A stretch of DNA of 64,000 nucleotides from Amycolatopsis rubida (GTDB lineage: Bacteria > Actinomycetota > Actinomycetes > Mycobacteriales > Pseudonocardiaceae), in contig NZ_FOWC01000001.1 in assembly GCF_900115345.1 (NCBI RefSeq), positions 682,001 to 746,000 of the forward strand, written 5' to 3'. Position 1 is the first letter of the stretch; each line of letters begins with the position of its first letter. The position numbers were made by a program, and so were the translations under genes. Below the pieces are notes generated by a model. The model was not told where the DNA came from. It saw nothing but the letters and a program-made list of their open reading frames with translations, and ran no database searches. Shown in pieces: positions 53,089-62,328 of this stretch.

Positions 53089-53547
53089 ATGACCGCGCTC
53101 GACACCCCGCCGCTGCCGGACGATGACCGCGACACCGAGCTGGACTCGCCCCCGCCCGCCTCCCGTCGGCCGCTCGTCCTCGCCGCGGTCGCCGGATTCG
53201 TGCTCGGCGGATGCGTGCTCGGGCTGTTGTGGGGGCTGTCCGGCCAGCGCGCCGGAGCGAATGTCGACGCCGCGGCCGCCTGCGCCGCGTTCGCCCGCGC
53301 CGGGCACATCCCGGACACCACCGGCGGCGTCGACGCCGCGCAGTTCACCCGCATGTCCGACGACGCGGTGCACCGGGTCACCGGCTCGATGGAGCTGGCC
53401 ACAGCGGCGGCGACCTTCGACGGCAACTACCAGCCGCTGGCCAAAGCCCTCGACGCGGTGAACAAGATGGTGCTCAGCAGCCGTTTCGACAACCGCGACG
53501 GGCAGGCCGCCGTCGTCCAGGCGGAACAACTCTGCGCGCGGGGCTGA
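53089..53547 (+). CDS. Membrane-anchored small protein, unknown
   Basis: This is a 152-residue protein with an acidic Pro-rich cytoplasmic N-terminus, one membrane helix (LVLAAVAGFVLGGCVLGLLWGL, residues ~29-50) and a helical outer domain with cysteines (AAACAAFARAG near residue 65; QLCARG at the end) that may pair. The ATG has a GGAGG site six bases upstream (53078-53082). It follows the MFS gene on the same strand and may be its last cistron. No known family recognised. Confidence 0.8.
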   Translation: MTALDTPPLPDDDRDTELDSPPPASRRPLVLAAVAGFVLGGCVLGLLWGLSGQRAGANVDAAAACAAFARAGHIPDTTGGVDAAQFTRMSDDAVHRVTGSMELATAAATFDGNYQPLAKALDAVNKMVLSSRFDNRDGQAAVVQAEQLCARG

Positions 53548-53560
53548 CCCCACGCGCAGA
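53531..53560. terminator. Bidirectional terminator hairpin
   Basis: A 13-base stem with one mismatch and a CTGA tetraloop (arms 53531-53543 and 53548-53560) overlaps the last codons of the membrane-protein gene. It lies directly between it and the convergent DUF4232 gene. Confidence 0.75.
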
Positions 53561-53568
53561 GCACCCGG

Positions 53569-54234
53569 TCAGGCCTTGTGCACGGTCTTCACGCCGAGCT
53601 GCTTGCCCGGGATGCTCGTGCCCGCGCAGCCAAGGCCGTCGAGCGGCACGAACTTCGACGCGGTCTCCTGCGGCAGGTACACGCGAAGGCCCTTGACCTG
53701 CGTCGGCTTGCAGACGCCTGGGTCGAAATTGCGCACCTGTGCGAACTGCACGTCGGCCGCGGCGGCCTGGCCGGGAGCCAGTTTCACCGGCGCGCCCTTG
53801 GTGCCGTCGCGCTCGGCGGCCGGACCGATCTGGGTGCCGTTTTCGCCGCCGACGTAGGACACGCCCGGGAAGCCCTGGATGGTGCACGGCTTGCCGCTGG
53901 TGTTCTTGATCAGCAGCGACCGGTACTCCGAGCCCGCGCCGGCGTCGCCGCCGCCCAGCGACAGGGACACGTCCCCGGCCTTGCACAGGCCGTTGTCGGC
54001 TGGCGGCTTCTCCACGGGCGCCGTACCTCCGCTCGGGGCGGACGACGCGGAAGAAGGAGCGGACGACGCGGCGGACGGTGCCGACGACATCGGGGCGCTG
54101 GACGGGGTGTCCGAACTCGCCGGCCCGCTCGCGGCGGGGGAACCTTGGCCGCACGCGGAAAGCAGCAGCGCCCCCGACGCGCCCACTGCGGACAGGAAGA
54201 CCAGGGAAAACCACGGTTTCTTCGTGTTTGCCAT
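53569..54234 (-). CDS. DUF4232-type lipoprotein
   Basis: This 221-residue protein has a signal peptide with the lipobox L25-S-A-C28, then a Ser/Ala-rich linker (residues ~33-72) and a DUF4232 beta-sandwich (CKAGDVSLSLGGGDAGAG, LLIKNTSGKPCTIQGFPGVSYV, ending C-x-GTSIPGKQLG). DUF4232 domains are abundant on actinomycete surfaces and have no established activity. It is monocistronic, with a terminator at its 3' end. Confidence 0.9.
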   Translation of the reverse strand: MANTKKPWFSLVFLSAVGASGALLLSACGQGSPAASGPASSDTPSSAPMSSAPSAASSAPSSASSAPSGGTAPVEKPPADNGLCKAGDVSLSLGGGDAGAGSEYRSLLIKNTSGKPCTIQGFPGVSYVGGENGTQIGPAAERDGTKGAPVKLAPGQAAAADVQFAQVRNFDPGVCKPTQVKGLRVYLPQETASKFVPLDGLGCAGTSIPGKQLGVKTVHKA

Positions 54235-54384
54235 CTCACTCGCCTCGCTGTGCTGGTGAACGCCGAACTAGGTGGAACCTCATCCGGTGGACGTTTCACG
54301 TCCAGGTCAGGTTGCCCCGCCTCGGATGACTTCCCCGCCCGGCCCGGCTTCACTCAGCGTTTCCCCGCACGAGTGATCAAGCCC

Positions 54385-55002
54385 TCACGAGAGCCGCGTG
54401 TCCACCCAGCGACGGCACTCCCACCCGCTCTCCGTCGCCTCCAGCTCAACGAACTTCGTATTCGGTATCAAAGCCTCGTTCGCCAGCTCAACAGGCACAT
54501 TCGAGGCCAGCCACTCCCCCGCGAGCCGGATCGCCCCACCGTGGCTGACCAGCACGATCACCCCATCCGGCGAAGTTTGCTCGTGCTTGGCCCGCAGCTC
54601 GTTCGCCGCGCCGAGCATCCGCTCGCGCACCTGCGTGCCGGTCTCCCCACCGGGGATCGGGACGTCGAAGTCGCCTTCGGTCCACGCCTTCACCACGCGC
54701 AGGTAGACGCCGATCGAGTCTGTATCGGTGTTGCCCTCTAGATCGCCGGCGTCGACCTCCTTGACACCTTCGATCACCTGCACCTCGAACCCGAACGCCT
54801 CGGCCAGCGGAGCCGCGGTCTGCTGCGCACGCACTGCTTCCGACGCGTACACCGCCACGATCGGCTCGGCTCGCAGCTGCTCAGCGAGCGCCGCAGCCTG
54901 CTCGCGGCCGAGTTCGGTGAGCGGCGGACCGGGCAACGCGGTGTCCAGCGCGCGGCGGACGTTGCCCTCGGTCTGTCCATGCCGGACCAGCAGCAGCCTC
55001 AT
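54385..55002 (-). CDS. Histidine phosphatase (phosphoglycerate mutase-like)
   Basis: This is a 205-residue branch-1 histidine phosphatase: phospho-acceptor RHGQTEGN near the N-terminus, a second Arg in the YASEAVRAQQTAAPL helix, and the second histidine in VLVSHGG. The ATG at 55002 has a GAAGG site about seven bases upstream. The position next to pheA matches mycobacterial Rv3837c. It acts on an unidentified phosphorylated substrate rather than necessarily on 3-phosphoglycerate. Confidence 0.93.
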   Translation of the reverse strand: MRLLLVRHGQTEGNVRRALDTALPGPPLTELGREQAAALAEQLRAEPIVAVYASEAVRAQQTAAPLAEAFGFEVQVIEGVKEVDAGDLEGNTDTDSIGVYLRVVKAWTEGDFDVPIPGGETGTQVRERMLGAANELRAKHEQTSPDGVIVLVSHGGAIRLAGEWLASNVPVELANEALIPNTKFVELEATESGWECRRWVDTRLS

Positions 55003-55084
55003 GCCGTCGCCTTCTTGAGGAGTTTCACGCTGGCAAGCCTGGAGCCAACGGCATGAACAGCGATGATTCGCTGGCAAGCTGCGC

Positions 55085-55990
55085 TCATGCGCCCTCTCCC
55101 TTCAAAACCGCGTCGACCCACGCCTGCGCGTCGAGGAAATCCTGGTTCCCCGCGCCCTCCTCGATGGTGGCCGCGACCTCGTCCGCCCGCGGGTGCGAGC
55201 CAAGAAACCGCAGGTGACAGCGGCGGCGCAGGGCGGTCATCGCGTCGATGATCCGGGGTTCGGCGACGTGGCCTTCGAAGTCGATGAAGAACCGGTATTC
55301 GCCGAAGTTGCTGCGGGTCGGCCGGGCGTCGATCCGGGTCAGGTTGATCCCGCGGCCGGCCAGTTCGACCAGCAGATCCGACAGCGTCCCGGTGCGGTTG
55401 ACCGCGGCCGCGACGATCGAGGTGCGGTCGGCGCCGGTGGGCGCGGGCAGTTCGCCGGGGCGGCGCACCATCAGGAACCGGGTCTGCGCGTCGCGGACGT
55501 CGGCGACGCCGGTCGCCAGCTCCTCCAGCGGGTAGTGCTCGATCGCGACCGGCGCGGACACCGCCGCGTCGAAATCGCCCTCGACCACGCCGACCGCCGC
55601 CGCCGCGGTGGACGACGAGGCGACCGGGGTGGCGTCCGGCAGGTTCGCCTCCAGCCACTCGCGCACCTGTGCGAGCGCGTGCGGATGGCTCGCGACGGTG
55701 CGGATTTCGCCGCTGCCCGGCCGTTTGAGCACGCTGAAGTGGATGGGCAGGATCGTCTCGGCCGTGGCGACGAGCGGGTCCCCGTCGCTGAGCCCGTCGA
55801 GTGTCGTGGGCACCACGCCCTCGACGGAATTCTCGATGGGCACGCACGCGGCGTCCGCGGCTCCGTCGCGGACGGCCTGCAACGCCAGCCGGACGGTCTC
55901 GTAGGGGGTCAGGTCCTCGCCCGGCGCGAGCGCGCGGGCGGCCTGCTCGGTGAACGTGCCCTGAGGGCCGAAATACGCGATCCGCAACAC
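55085..55990 (-). CDS. pheA: Prephenate dehydratase
   Basis: This 301-residue enzyme converts prephenate to phenylpyruvate in phenylalanine synthesis. The catalytic domain (residues 1-180) has IENSVEG, the SHPHALAQ segment and the T170-R-F172 motif. An ACT domain follows (GTLSDLLVELAGRGINLTRI). The Phe-binding ESRP motif of the ACT domain is DARP here (residues 221-224). GTG 55990 gives the normal start (LRIAYFGPQGTF). It lies 82 bases upstream of the PGM-like gene, as in mycobacteria (Rv3838c). Confidence 0.95.
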   Translation of the reverse strand: MLRIAYFGPQGTFTEQAARALAPGEDLTPYETVRLALQAVRDGAADAACVPIENSVEGVVPTTLDGLSDGDPLVATAETILPIHFSVLKRPGSGEIRTVASHPHALAQVREWLEANLPDATPVASSSTAAAAVGVVEGDFDAAVSAPVAIEHYPLEELATGVADVRDAQTRFLMVRRPGELPAPTGADRTSIVAAAVNRTGTLSDLLVELAGRGINLTRIDARPTRSNFGEYRFFIDFEGHVAEPRIIDAMTALRRRCHLRFLGSHPRADEVAATIEEGAGNQDFLDAQAWVDAVLKGEGA

Positions 55991-56088
55991 GAAGGTCAGG
56001 CTAGCGACCGCGCGCGTGGCGCTTTTCACTCGGACAGCCGGTGGCTAAACCAGTTACGCCGGGTGGCGTTTTTTGCCATGCTGGAAGG

Positions 56089-56712
56089 GTGACCGCCGAC
56101 TCAGGCACACACGCCGGGCACGGGGAAGCCGTTTCGCCGGGTTCTCCCCGAACGCCGGAATTAGTGCTGTGCGCCGTCGATGAACCGCTGGCCGCGGCGT
56201 GGACCTCCGCCGTGGCGGGTTTCGGCGGCTCCGTCCGGGTGCACCGCGGTTCGGTGCTCGACATCTCCGCCCAGGCGGTGGTCAGCCCGGCCAACTCCTA
56301 CGGCTGGATGCGCGGCGGGATCGACGCCGTCTACGCGCGGGCGTTCCCCGGCATCGAGCAGAGCGTGCGCAGCGCGGTACTGGCTTCCTACGGCGGTGAG
56401 CTGCCGATCGGCGAGTCGGTGATCGTCCCGACCGGCGAATCCGAACCGGCGTGGCTGATCAGCGCGCCGACCATGCGCGAACCCGGCGAACGGCTGCCCG
56501 CCGACACCGTCCACCCGTATCTCGCGGCGCGCGCGGTGTTCCTGCAATGGCAGCGCGGACAGCTGGATTCCGGCCCGGTCGCCTCGGCCGTGCGGACGAT
56601 CGCGATGCCCGGGCTCGGCACCGGCGTCGGCGGCGTGGCCCCGGCCACGTGCGCCCGGCAGGTCGCCGCCGCGTGGCAGGAGGTTTTCGGGGCCGACGGT
56701 CACCTTCGGTGA
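56089..56712 (+). CDS. Macro-domain protein
   Basis: This is a ~207-residue protein with an ADP-ribose-binding macro fold: VHRGSVLDISAQAVVSPANS (the xNPAN-like loop), GWMRGGIDAVYARAFPG, and GTGVGGVAP near the end. Macro domains bind or hydrolyse ADP-ribose and its protein adducts. The start is uncertain: GTG 56089 has a TGCCATGCT -10-like element seven bases before it and may be leaderless; GTG 56041 is an upstream alternative. It is divergent from pheA. Confidence 0.8.
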   Translation: MTADSGTHAGHGEAVSPGSPRTPELVLCAVDEPLAAAWTSAVAGFGGSVRVHRGSVLDISAQAVVSPANSYGWMRGGIDAVYARAFPGIEQSVRSAVLASYGGELPIGESVIVPTGESEPAWLISAPTMREPGERLPADTVHPYLAARAVFLQWQRGQLDSGPVASAVRTIAMPGLGTGVGGVAPATCARQVAAAWQEVFGADGHLR

Positions 56713-56845
56713 CCGAATATCTGCCGGCTCAAGGGTGCGTGCATCACATCACAGCGCGTTCACGCGCGGTAAGCCCTACCGTTGATACGGCGTTACGGAA
56801 GTAGCGCAGACGGAGCCAGCGCAGGCGACGGCCGAGGAGTGTGCG

Positions 56846-57781
56846 ATGCCCACACGGGTCCGTGAACTCAGCCCTTATGTAGAGCTGCATCGGGAACAGT
56901 GGCGGGAGCTGCGCAGCTCCACTCCGCTGCCGCTGACCGCGGACGAGCTGGTCCGGCTCCGCGGGCTCGGGGAGCAGATCGATCTCGCCGAGGTCGCCGA
57001 CGTGTACCTGCCGCTTTCGCGGCTGATCAATCTCCAGGTGAAGGCCCGGCAGCAGCTGTACGAGGCCACCACGACATTTCTCGGCGAGGACTGCCGGGGC
57101 ACCAAGGCGCCGTTCGTGATCGGCATCGCGGGCAGCGTCGCGGTCGGCAAATCGACCACCGCCCGGATCCTGCGCACCCTGCTCGCCCGCTGGCCCGACC
57201 ACCCGCGCGTCGACCTCGTGACGACCGACGGGTTCCTCTACTCGCGTACCGAGCTGACCCGGCGCGGGATCATGCACCGCAAGGGTTTCCCGGAAAGCTA
57301 CGACCGGCGCGCGCTGCTGCGGTTCGTCACCGAGGTGAAGTCCGGGGCCGAGCGGGTGTCCGCGCCGGTGTACTCGCACCTGGCCTACGACATCCTCCCG
57401 GACCAGGAACAGGTCGTGGAGCGGCCGGACATCCTCATCATCGAGGGGCTGAACGTCCTGCAGCCCGGCCCGAGCCTGACCGTCTCGGATCTGTTCGACT
57501 TCTCGATTTACGTCGACGCGCACATCGACGACATCGAGCACTGGTACGTCGAGCGATTCCTGAAGCTGCGGCACACCGCGTTCGCCGATCCCGCCTCGCA
57601 CTTCCACCACTTCGCCGGCCTGCCCGACGACGAGGCCCGCGAAGAGGCGCGGCACCTGTGGCGCACCATCAACGAGCCGAATCTGATGGAGAACATCAAG
57701 CCGACTCGGCCCCGTGCGACTCTCGTGCTCCGCAAGGACGCCGACCACGCCATCAACCGTGTTCGATTGCGGAAACTCTGA
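56846..57781 (+). CDS. coaA: Pantothenate kinase type I
   Basis: This is a 311-residue P-loop kinase that phosphorylates pantothenate, the first step of CoA synthesis. The Walker [10 protein letters not shown] is at residues 96-104, the TTDGFLYS and RKGFPESYD segments follow, and IIEGLNVLQ is the hydrophobic substrate-side strand. The length matches bacterial CoaA (~312). A GAGGAG site lies six bases before the ATG. It is monocistronic. Confidence 0.97.
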   Translation: MPTRVRELSPYVELHREQWRELRSSTPLPLTADELVRLRGLGEQIDLAEVADVYLPLSRLINLQVKARQQLYEATTTFLGEDCRGTKAPFVIGIAGSVAVGKSTTARILRTLLARWPDHPRVDLVTTDGFLYSRTELTRRGIMHRKGFPESYDRRALLRFVTEVKSGAERVSAPVYSHLAYDILPDQEQVVERPDILIIEGLNVLQPGPSLTVSDLFDFSIYVDAHIDDIEHWYVERFLKLRHTAFADPASHFHHFAGLPDDEAREEARHLWRTINEPNLMENIKPTRPRATLVLRKDADHAINRVRLRKL

Positions 57782-57944
57782 CTTTCACCCACACGCGTCT
57801 CTCCGGCCTCGTTCTGCACAGCGGCCGGAGTAATTGACCAATCAGCCAGAGTCTTCGTAACCACTTGGCCGATACCAGCGCCTCGGTCCGCAAGCGACCC
57901 TGAAAGCAGCAGGAAGTCGCACTTGACCTGCGAAGGAGGCCACG

Positions 57945-58094
57945 ATGTTGACTATCGTCCTGACCTGGGTCGGCGCGGTATTGGGATTGACGCTGCTGGT
58001 CGCGATGGCCGCGGGGGCGTTCGTCGTCGACTTCGACGACGCACTGCGCGAACGGCGCGTGAAGGCACGCGGCACGGCGGAGCCGACCAGCTGA
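57945..58094 (+). CDS. 49-residue single-helix membrane protein
   Basis: This small gene has a very strong ribosome-binding site, AAGGAGG at 57933-57939, five bases before the ATG. It encodes one membrane helix (residues ~2-25, IVLTWVGAVLGLTLLVAMA) followed by an acidic-then-basic tail (FDDALRERRVKARG). The tail ends EPTS. It lies between coaA and the acidic protein gene. No family is recognised, but codon use and signals are convincing. Confidence 0.75.
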   Translation: MLTIVLTWVGAVLGLTLLVAMAAGAFVVDFDDALRERRVKARGTAEPTS

Positions 58095-58128
58095 GGCCCG
58101 AGCTTCGGGTCCAGGCAAGATGTGCGGC

Positions 58129-59682
58129 ATGAGTCCGGTGAGCCGCGCGCGCAAGAAGAGTTCCCTACCCACCGCCCCCAGCGTCAACGGTCTGTTCAAG
58201 GACGTGCTGCGGGACTTCTCCGCGGTCGCGGCCGAGCCCGGTCCGTTCGACATCGACCTGCTCGGTTCCGAGGTCGTCGGGCAGTGGCGGGACGTCGTCG
58301 TGGCGGACGAACCGGAAAGCCAGCTCGGACTGGAGCTGATCGCGTTCGCGCAGCGCAAGATCACGCCCGGCGCGGCGGCGCTGCTGGCCGCGCTGAAGGT
58401 GCTGGCCGAGTCCGAAGAGGAGCGTTCGGCGGCGGCCGAGGCGCTCGGCGTCGTGCTCGGCCGGGGCATCCCGGAGCCGGAGTGGGCCGCCGAGGTCGGG
58501 CAGGTCAGCGTCGGGGAATGCTGGCGCACCGGGGATGTCTACGGCGACGAGTCGTCGCTGCTGTGCGTCTTTTCCCGCGGCGACCACGCGCTCGGCCTGC
58601 TCGCGCTGCTGGACTTCACCGAGGGCGGCCGGGTGCGCGACCTGGTGGTCATCGAGGAGCCGCACGAGGTGCTCGCCGAAATGCGCTCGCAGGTCGAGGA
58701 TGACGGCGAACTGGTCGTACTGGAGAAAATCGAGCCCGCCGACGCGCACCGGCTGCTGGTGTCCGGGATCGCGGCCACGGACGCGCTGGACGAGCCGGAC
58801 GTCGGCGAGGACTACCCGCGGTTCCACGCCATCGCGCTGGCCTGGGCGCGTTCACTGCCGGACCCGGCCGAGGTTCCGCCGGTCGCCGAATGGACTGCCG
58901 CGCAACGCGAGGAAGCGGTCACCCGGTTCCTCGCCGGCACGAACCTGCCCGACGCCGACGCCGCCCGCGAAATCGCCAACCTGCTGGTCGAGCACGGCTG
59001 CCGCACCGAACCGGCGAACCCGCTGCGCGTCGGCCCGGAAAAGCTGGCGCGGTTCCTCGAATCCTTGCTGGAGGGCGAGTACGAGCTGGAAGACGAGGAC
59101 GCCGTCGCCCCGGTGGTGCTGTCCTGGGCAGGCTGGGCCGCGGCTCGCGCCGGACTGTCCGAAGTCGCCACGGCCGCGCTGCTGGAAGAAGTCACCGAGT
59201 ATCTTGGCGAGTACCTCTCGGACGACGACGAGGAAGAGGACTTCAGCGACTACCTCGACGGCACTGAATCCGCCGACGAGGCACTGGAAGTGGTGGCCCG
59301 CCGCCAGTTCGCGGTGCCCGAACTGTCCACAGTGATCGGTGACGAGGAACTGGCCGACCTCGACCCCGGCGACCCGGAACAGCGTCGGCTGCTGGTGATC
59401 GGCGCACACCCGGAGTACCACGAATCGCTGGCCGCGGAAGAATTCGACGGCGCGGACGGCCTCCGCCTCGCCCTTGAGACGTCCATTGTGGACCAGCTGT
59501 GGGACGACGAGCCCGCCGAAGTGTGGACCGCCGCGCAGAACCTGCTGCAGCAGGACCTTTCCCGCACCGACGTCCTCGACCGCCTGGTAACCGTCCTCGA
59601 AGGACAGTTGACCGAAACCGAGGAAGAAAACCAGCTCGACTACGACCTGGACGCCTACCGTGCCGCCTTGGCCGAACTCTAG
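58129..59682 (+). CDS. Acidic helical protein of unknown function
   Basis: This ~517-residue soluble protein is strongly acidic, with very Glu/Asp-rich stretches (YLSDDDEEEDFSDYLDGTESADE; LTETEEENQLDYD). The basic N-terminus (SRARKKSS) is followed by alpha-helical segments throughout. No signal peptide, membrane helix or catalytic motif is visible. ATG 58129 is the family-like start (MSPVSRARKK); ATG 58120 is an alternative. Its TAG stop shares bases with the stop of the convergent gene at 59679 (CTAG). Function unknown. Confidence 0.82.
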   Translation: MSPVSRARKKSSLPTAPSVNGLFKDVLRDFSAVAAEPGPFDIDLLGSEVVGQWRDVVVADEPESQLGLELIAFAQRKITPGAAALLAALKVLAESEEERSAAAEALGVVLGRGIPEPEWAAEVGQVSVGECWRTGDVYGDESSLLCVFSRGDHALGLLALLDFTEGGRVRDLVVIEEPHEVLAEMRSQVEDDGELVVLEKIEPADAHRLLVSGIAATDALDEPDVGEDYPRFHAIALAWARSLPDPAEVPPVAEWTAAQREEAVTRFLAGTNLPDADAAREIANLLVEHGCRTEPANPLRVGPEKLARFLESLLEGEYELEDEDAVAPVVLSWAGWAAARAGLSEVATAALLEEVTEYLGEYLSDDDEEEDFSDYLDGTESADEALEVVARRQFAVPELSTVIGDEELADLDPGDPEQRRLLVIGAHPEYHESLAAEEFDGADGLRLALETSIVDQLWDDEPAEVWTAAQNLLQQDLSRTDVLDRLVTVLEGQLTETEEENQLDYDLDAYRAALAEL

Positions 59683-60500
59683 CCCTTCGGAAGCGCGATC
59701 CGGGCCGACCGGATCTCCGCGAGCAACCGGGTCTTGCGGCGGTGGACGTTCACCAGCTCGGCGACGTAGCCGGTGAACTCCTCCGCCGTGCCCGCTTGCT
59801 TGTGCAGGGTGCGCAGTTTTTTGAGGCACTGCGCCGCTTCCCGGTACGCGCTGGCTTCTTTGTGCGCGATCAGCTGCTCGATGCGGTCGCGGTATTCCGG
59901 AATGGACTCTTCTTCTCGCGGGGCCGCTGTCCGCTGTGGAGTCAACATCCGCGCCGCGTACGCGATCGCCTCGCTGTGCCGCCCAGCCGCCCGCAACACC
60001 CGGACGATCCTGAGGCTGACGTCCACTCGCGGCGGTTTGGCCGCGAGAATGGCGACCAGCCCGTCCACGTCCCCGCTGGCCTCGGCGATCTCCTCCCGCA
60101 GCCGCTCCGCGATCTCAAGCTTTTCTCCCGGCGCGCCAGCTATTTCGTCCACCATGGACTTCATCCGCGCGAGCCCGGCGTCCCCGAGTGCCGCCGCGAA
60201 GTCGGCCACCGCGACCGCCCGCCCGCTGAACGCCGCCTCCAGCACCCAGTCCGCGAGCTGCTCCGGATCCGGCGGCCGAGCCGCACAAGCCCGCGCGTAC
60301 AACGCGACAGCCTGGTCAAGCCGCACCTCGAGGTCCGCCGCGAGCGCACCGTGCTGCTCAAGCATGCCCACGATGTCATCCACCGCCCGCCGGGCGAGCG
60401 GCGCGAGATCAGCGCGGCTGCCGGAGTCGAGCAGCCGCCGCACAGTATCGAGAACCGCACCGATTTTGGCGGTGTACTCGACCGGGTCGGGGACGCTCAC
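59679..60500 (-). CDS. Alpha-helical protein, unknown
   Basis: This 273-residue soluble protein is predicted to be all-helical, with segments such as LDTVRRLLDSGSRADL, VLEAAFSGRAVAVADFAAAL and KLEIAERLREEIAEASGD, resembling helical (TPR-like) repeats of regulatory or scaffold proteins. The GTG at 60500 (VSVPDP) is the start supported by the family-style opening; the upstream frame is noncoding. It is convergent with the acidic protein gene. No enzymatic motif is seen. Confidence 0.75.
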   Translation of the reverse strand: MSVPDPVEYTAKIGAVLDTVRRLLDSGSRADLAPLARRAVDDIVGMLEQHGALAADLEVRLDQAVALYARACAARPPDPEQLADWVLEAAFSGRAVAVADFAAALGDAGLARMKSMVDEIAGAPGEKLEIAERLREEIAEASGDVDGLVAILAAKPPRVDVSLRIVRVLRAAGRHSEAIAYAARMLTPQRTAAPREEESIPEYRDRIEQLIAHKEASAYREAAQCLKKLRTLHKQAGTAEEFTGYVAELVNVHRRKTRLLAEIRSARIALPKG

Positions 60501-60606
60501 GCGAACAGTCTGCCGTATGGCCCGTAACCAGCGTGTGGGCCAACGGCGTACTCTTTTCGGCCCAACCCGGACACCCCAGGTGAGCACCGCGTGATAGTCA
60601 GGTCCA

Positions 60607-60927
60607 GTGACCCTAGACGAGCTCACCCAGCGCCTCCGCGACTTCGCCGCCGCCCGGGACTGGGAACCGTTCCACACCCCGAAAAACCTGACGATGGCCC
60701 TGTCCGGCGAAGCAGGCGAGCTGATCGCCCTGTTCCAGTGGCTGACCCCGGAGGAAGCCGCGGACTGGCGCGCGGACCCGGTCCGGGAGTTCAACGTCCA
60801 AGACGAAATCGCCGACGTAATGCTGTACCTGGTCCGGCTGGCGGATGTGCTGGGGATCGACCTGCTGGAAGCAGCGAACGCGAAGGTGGACCGGAACGAG
60901 AAGAGGTTCCCTCCGCTAGCCCGCTGA
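60607..60927 (+). CDS. MazG-like nucleotide pyrophosphohydrolase
   Basis: This 106-residue all-alpha protein has the metal-binding GEAGELIALFQW signature (E-x-x-E) and a second acidic cluster, VQDEIADVMLYLVRLAD, typical of the all-alpha NTP pyrophosphohydrolase fold (MazG/RS21-C6/dUTPase-like). It would hydrolyse noncanonical or excess nucleoside triphosphates to the monophosphate and pyrophosphate. The start is GTG. Its 3' end overlaps the convergent pseudo-exonuclease gene by 12 bases. Confidence 0.92.
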   Translation: MTLDELTQRLRDFAAARDWEPFHTPKNLTMALSGEAGELIALFQWLTPEEAADWRADPVREFNVQDEIADVMLYLVRLADVLGIDLLEAANAKVDRNEKRFPPLAR

Positions 60928-62328
60928 CCCGGCCGTCGCCCGCTTCGTCTCGTCGAGGTACCACCCGCCGACCAGCGCACCGGCCGCGAGAACAGCCAGC
61001 ACGATCCCCGGACCCACCCCGGTGCCGCCGAACATCGCGATCACCGTGATGATCATCAGGATCAGTCCGGCCCCCATCAGCACCCGCCCGATCAGCCGGT
61101 CACGGCTCGACGGCGTTTTCGGGCGCCTCGGCTCCGGGGCCGGAACGAATCCCCACAGCGCCGCGGCCTGGTCCAGCCGGACGACGTGCGCACCGAGTTC
61201 GAGCGCCCGGGAGAGCCGCGGTTCGGACTCGCGCACCCCCGCGTCGTACACCAGGTGTGTGACCGAACCCGTCAGCTTTTTCGCGAGCTGGAACCCTTCC
61301 GACAGCACCCGCGCGCGCAACTGGTCCGCGTCCGCCGTCGTGCCGAGCACCAGTACCCTCGTCGGCTTGTCGCCGGTCGCGGTGACCTTGAGGTCCACCA
61401 CCACTTCCAGCGCCCCGAGTGCGTCCGCGACCTGACGCAGTTCGCGGTACTCGGCGGAGGTCACCACTCCGTCGGCCTCCGCGACCCGGCGCAGCTCGGC
61501 GACGAAGCCGGTGTGGATGCGCTGTACCTCTGCCGCGGCCATCCCGGCTTCGGCCGCGAGAGCAGCGAGCGCCCAGATCTCCTCGTCGGTCAGGAACTGG
61601 TCCCCGACCGCTTCGGCGAGCAGGTCGAGGTAAGCCTGCGCGACCGGTCCGCCGTCTGCCGCGGGAACCCGGTCCACGGCCTCGGCCATCCAGCCCTTCT
61701 CCGCGCCTGCCGCCGACCGGCGCAGAGCTGCCGTTTGGGACGCGTACCGCGGCAGTTCCGGAAAACGCACCGGCTGCGCGAACCGCAAGCCGTGCGTACC
61801 GACGAGCGCGATCATCGCCTGCGCGCACGCCCGGGCGGCCGGTTCGGCGAGGTAACCGGGGAAGTCCTCGATGTCGAAGGCGCGGGCGACGGTGGCGAGA
61901 CGGTAGTTGGGCAGCGGCAATACCGCCCTCGCCGTGTCCTTGAGCGAGATCCCCGGCAGCCGAGGCAGCCGGACGCCTGACTGGCTGATCTCGACCAGGA
62001 GTCCTTCCACCGAGGACAGGTCGAGCGCCACGACGACCGCGCCCCGGCACAGGTCGAACAGCTGGCCGAGGATGTCTCCCAAGGCCGGCGCGTCAGCCAG
62101 TTCCGCCGCGGTGATGCGGTGCGGGTTGCGCCGGTTCGCGTCCGCGGCGACGACCGTCGCGAACTCGCCGAGGAACGTCCCGTCCCCGCGGAACCGGATC
62201 GCGGCGACCTCCAGGACACGGCCGGTGTGCAGTCCGGTCGTCTTCACGTCGAGTGCGGTGAATTCCGTGTCGCGCGCGGGCACCTGCCCGGTCGAGGACA
62301 GGGACAGTCGTTCGATCAGCTCGGCCAT
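60916..62328 (-). CDS. DnaQ-like pseudo-exonuclease with TerB-like, BRCT and two membrane segments
   Basis: This is a 470-residue protein. The N-terminal ~180 residues have the DEDD exonuclease fold, but all three catalytic motifs are altered: ExoI is D27-V-K29 instead of DxE, ExoII reads ALDLSSVEGLL without the HN..FD pattern, and ExoIII EPAARACAQ lacks the H and D. A helical TerB-like stretch (FLTDEEIWALAALAAEAG, AEADGVVTSAEYREL) lies at ~270-345. A BRCT domain (RVLVLGTTADADQLRARVL, KLTGSVTHLVYD) is at ~350-425, and two hydrophobic helices end the protein. It is probably a binding or scaffold protein at the membrane. Confidence 0.83.
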   Translation of the reverse strand: MAELIERLSLSSTGQVPARDTEFTALDVKTTGLHTGRVLEVAAIRFRGDGTFLGEFATVVAADANRRNPHRITAAELADAPALGDILGQLFDLCRGAVVVALDLSSVEGLLVEISQSGVRLPRLPGISLKDTARAVLPLPNYRLATVARAFDIEDFPGYLAEPAARACAQAMIALVGTHGLRFAQPVRFPELPRYASQTAALRRSAAGAEKGWMAEAVDRVPAADGGPVAQAYLDLLAEAVGDQFLTDEEIWALAALAAEAGMAAAEVQRIHTGFVAELRRVAEADGVVTSAEYRELRQVADALGALEVVVDLKVTATGDKPTRVLVLGTTADADQLRARVLSEGFQLAKKLTGSVTHLVYDAGVRESEPRLSRALELGAHVVRLDQAAALWGFVPAPEPRRPKTPSSRDRLIGRVLMGAGLILMIITVIAMFGGTGVGPGIVLAVLAAGALVGGWYLDETKRATAGSAG

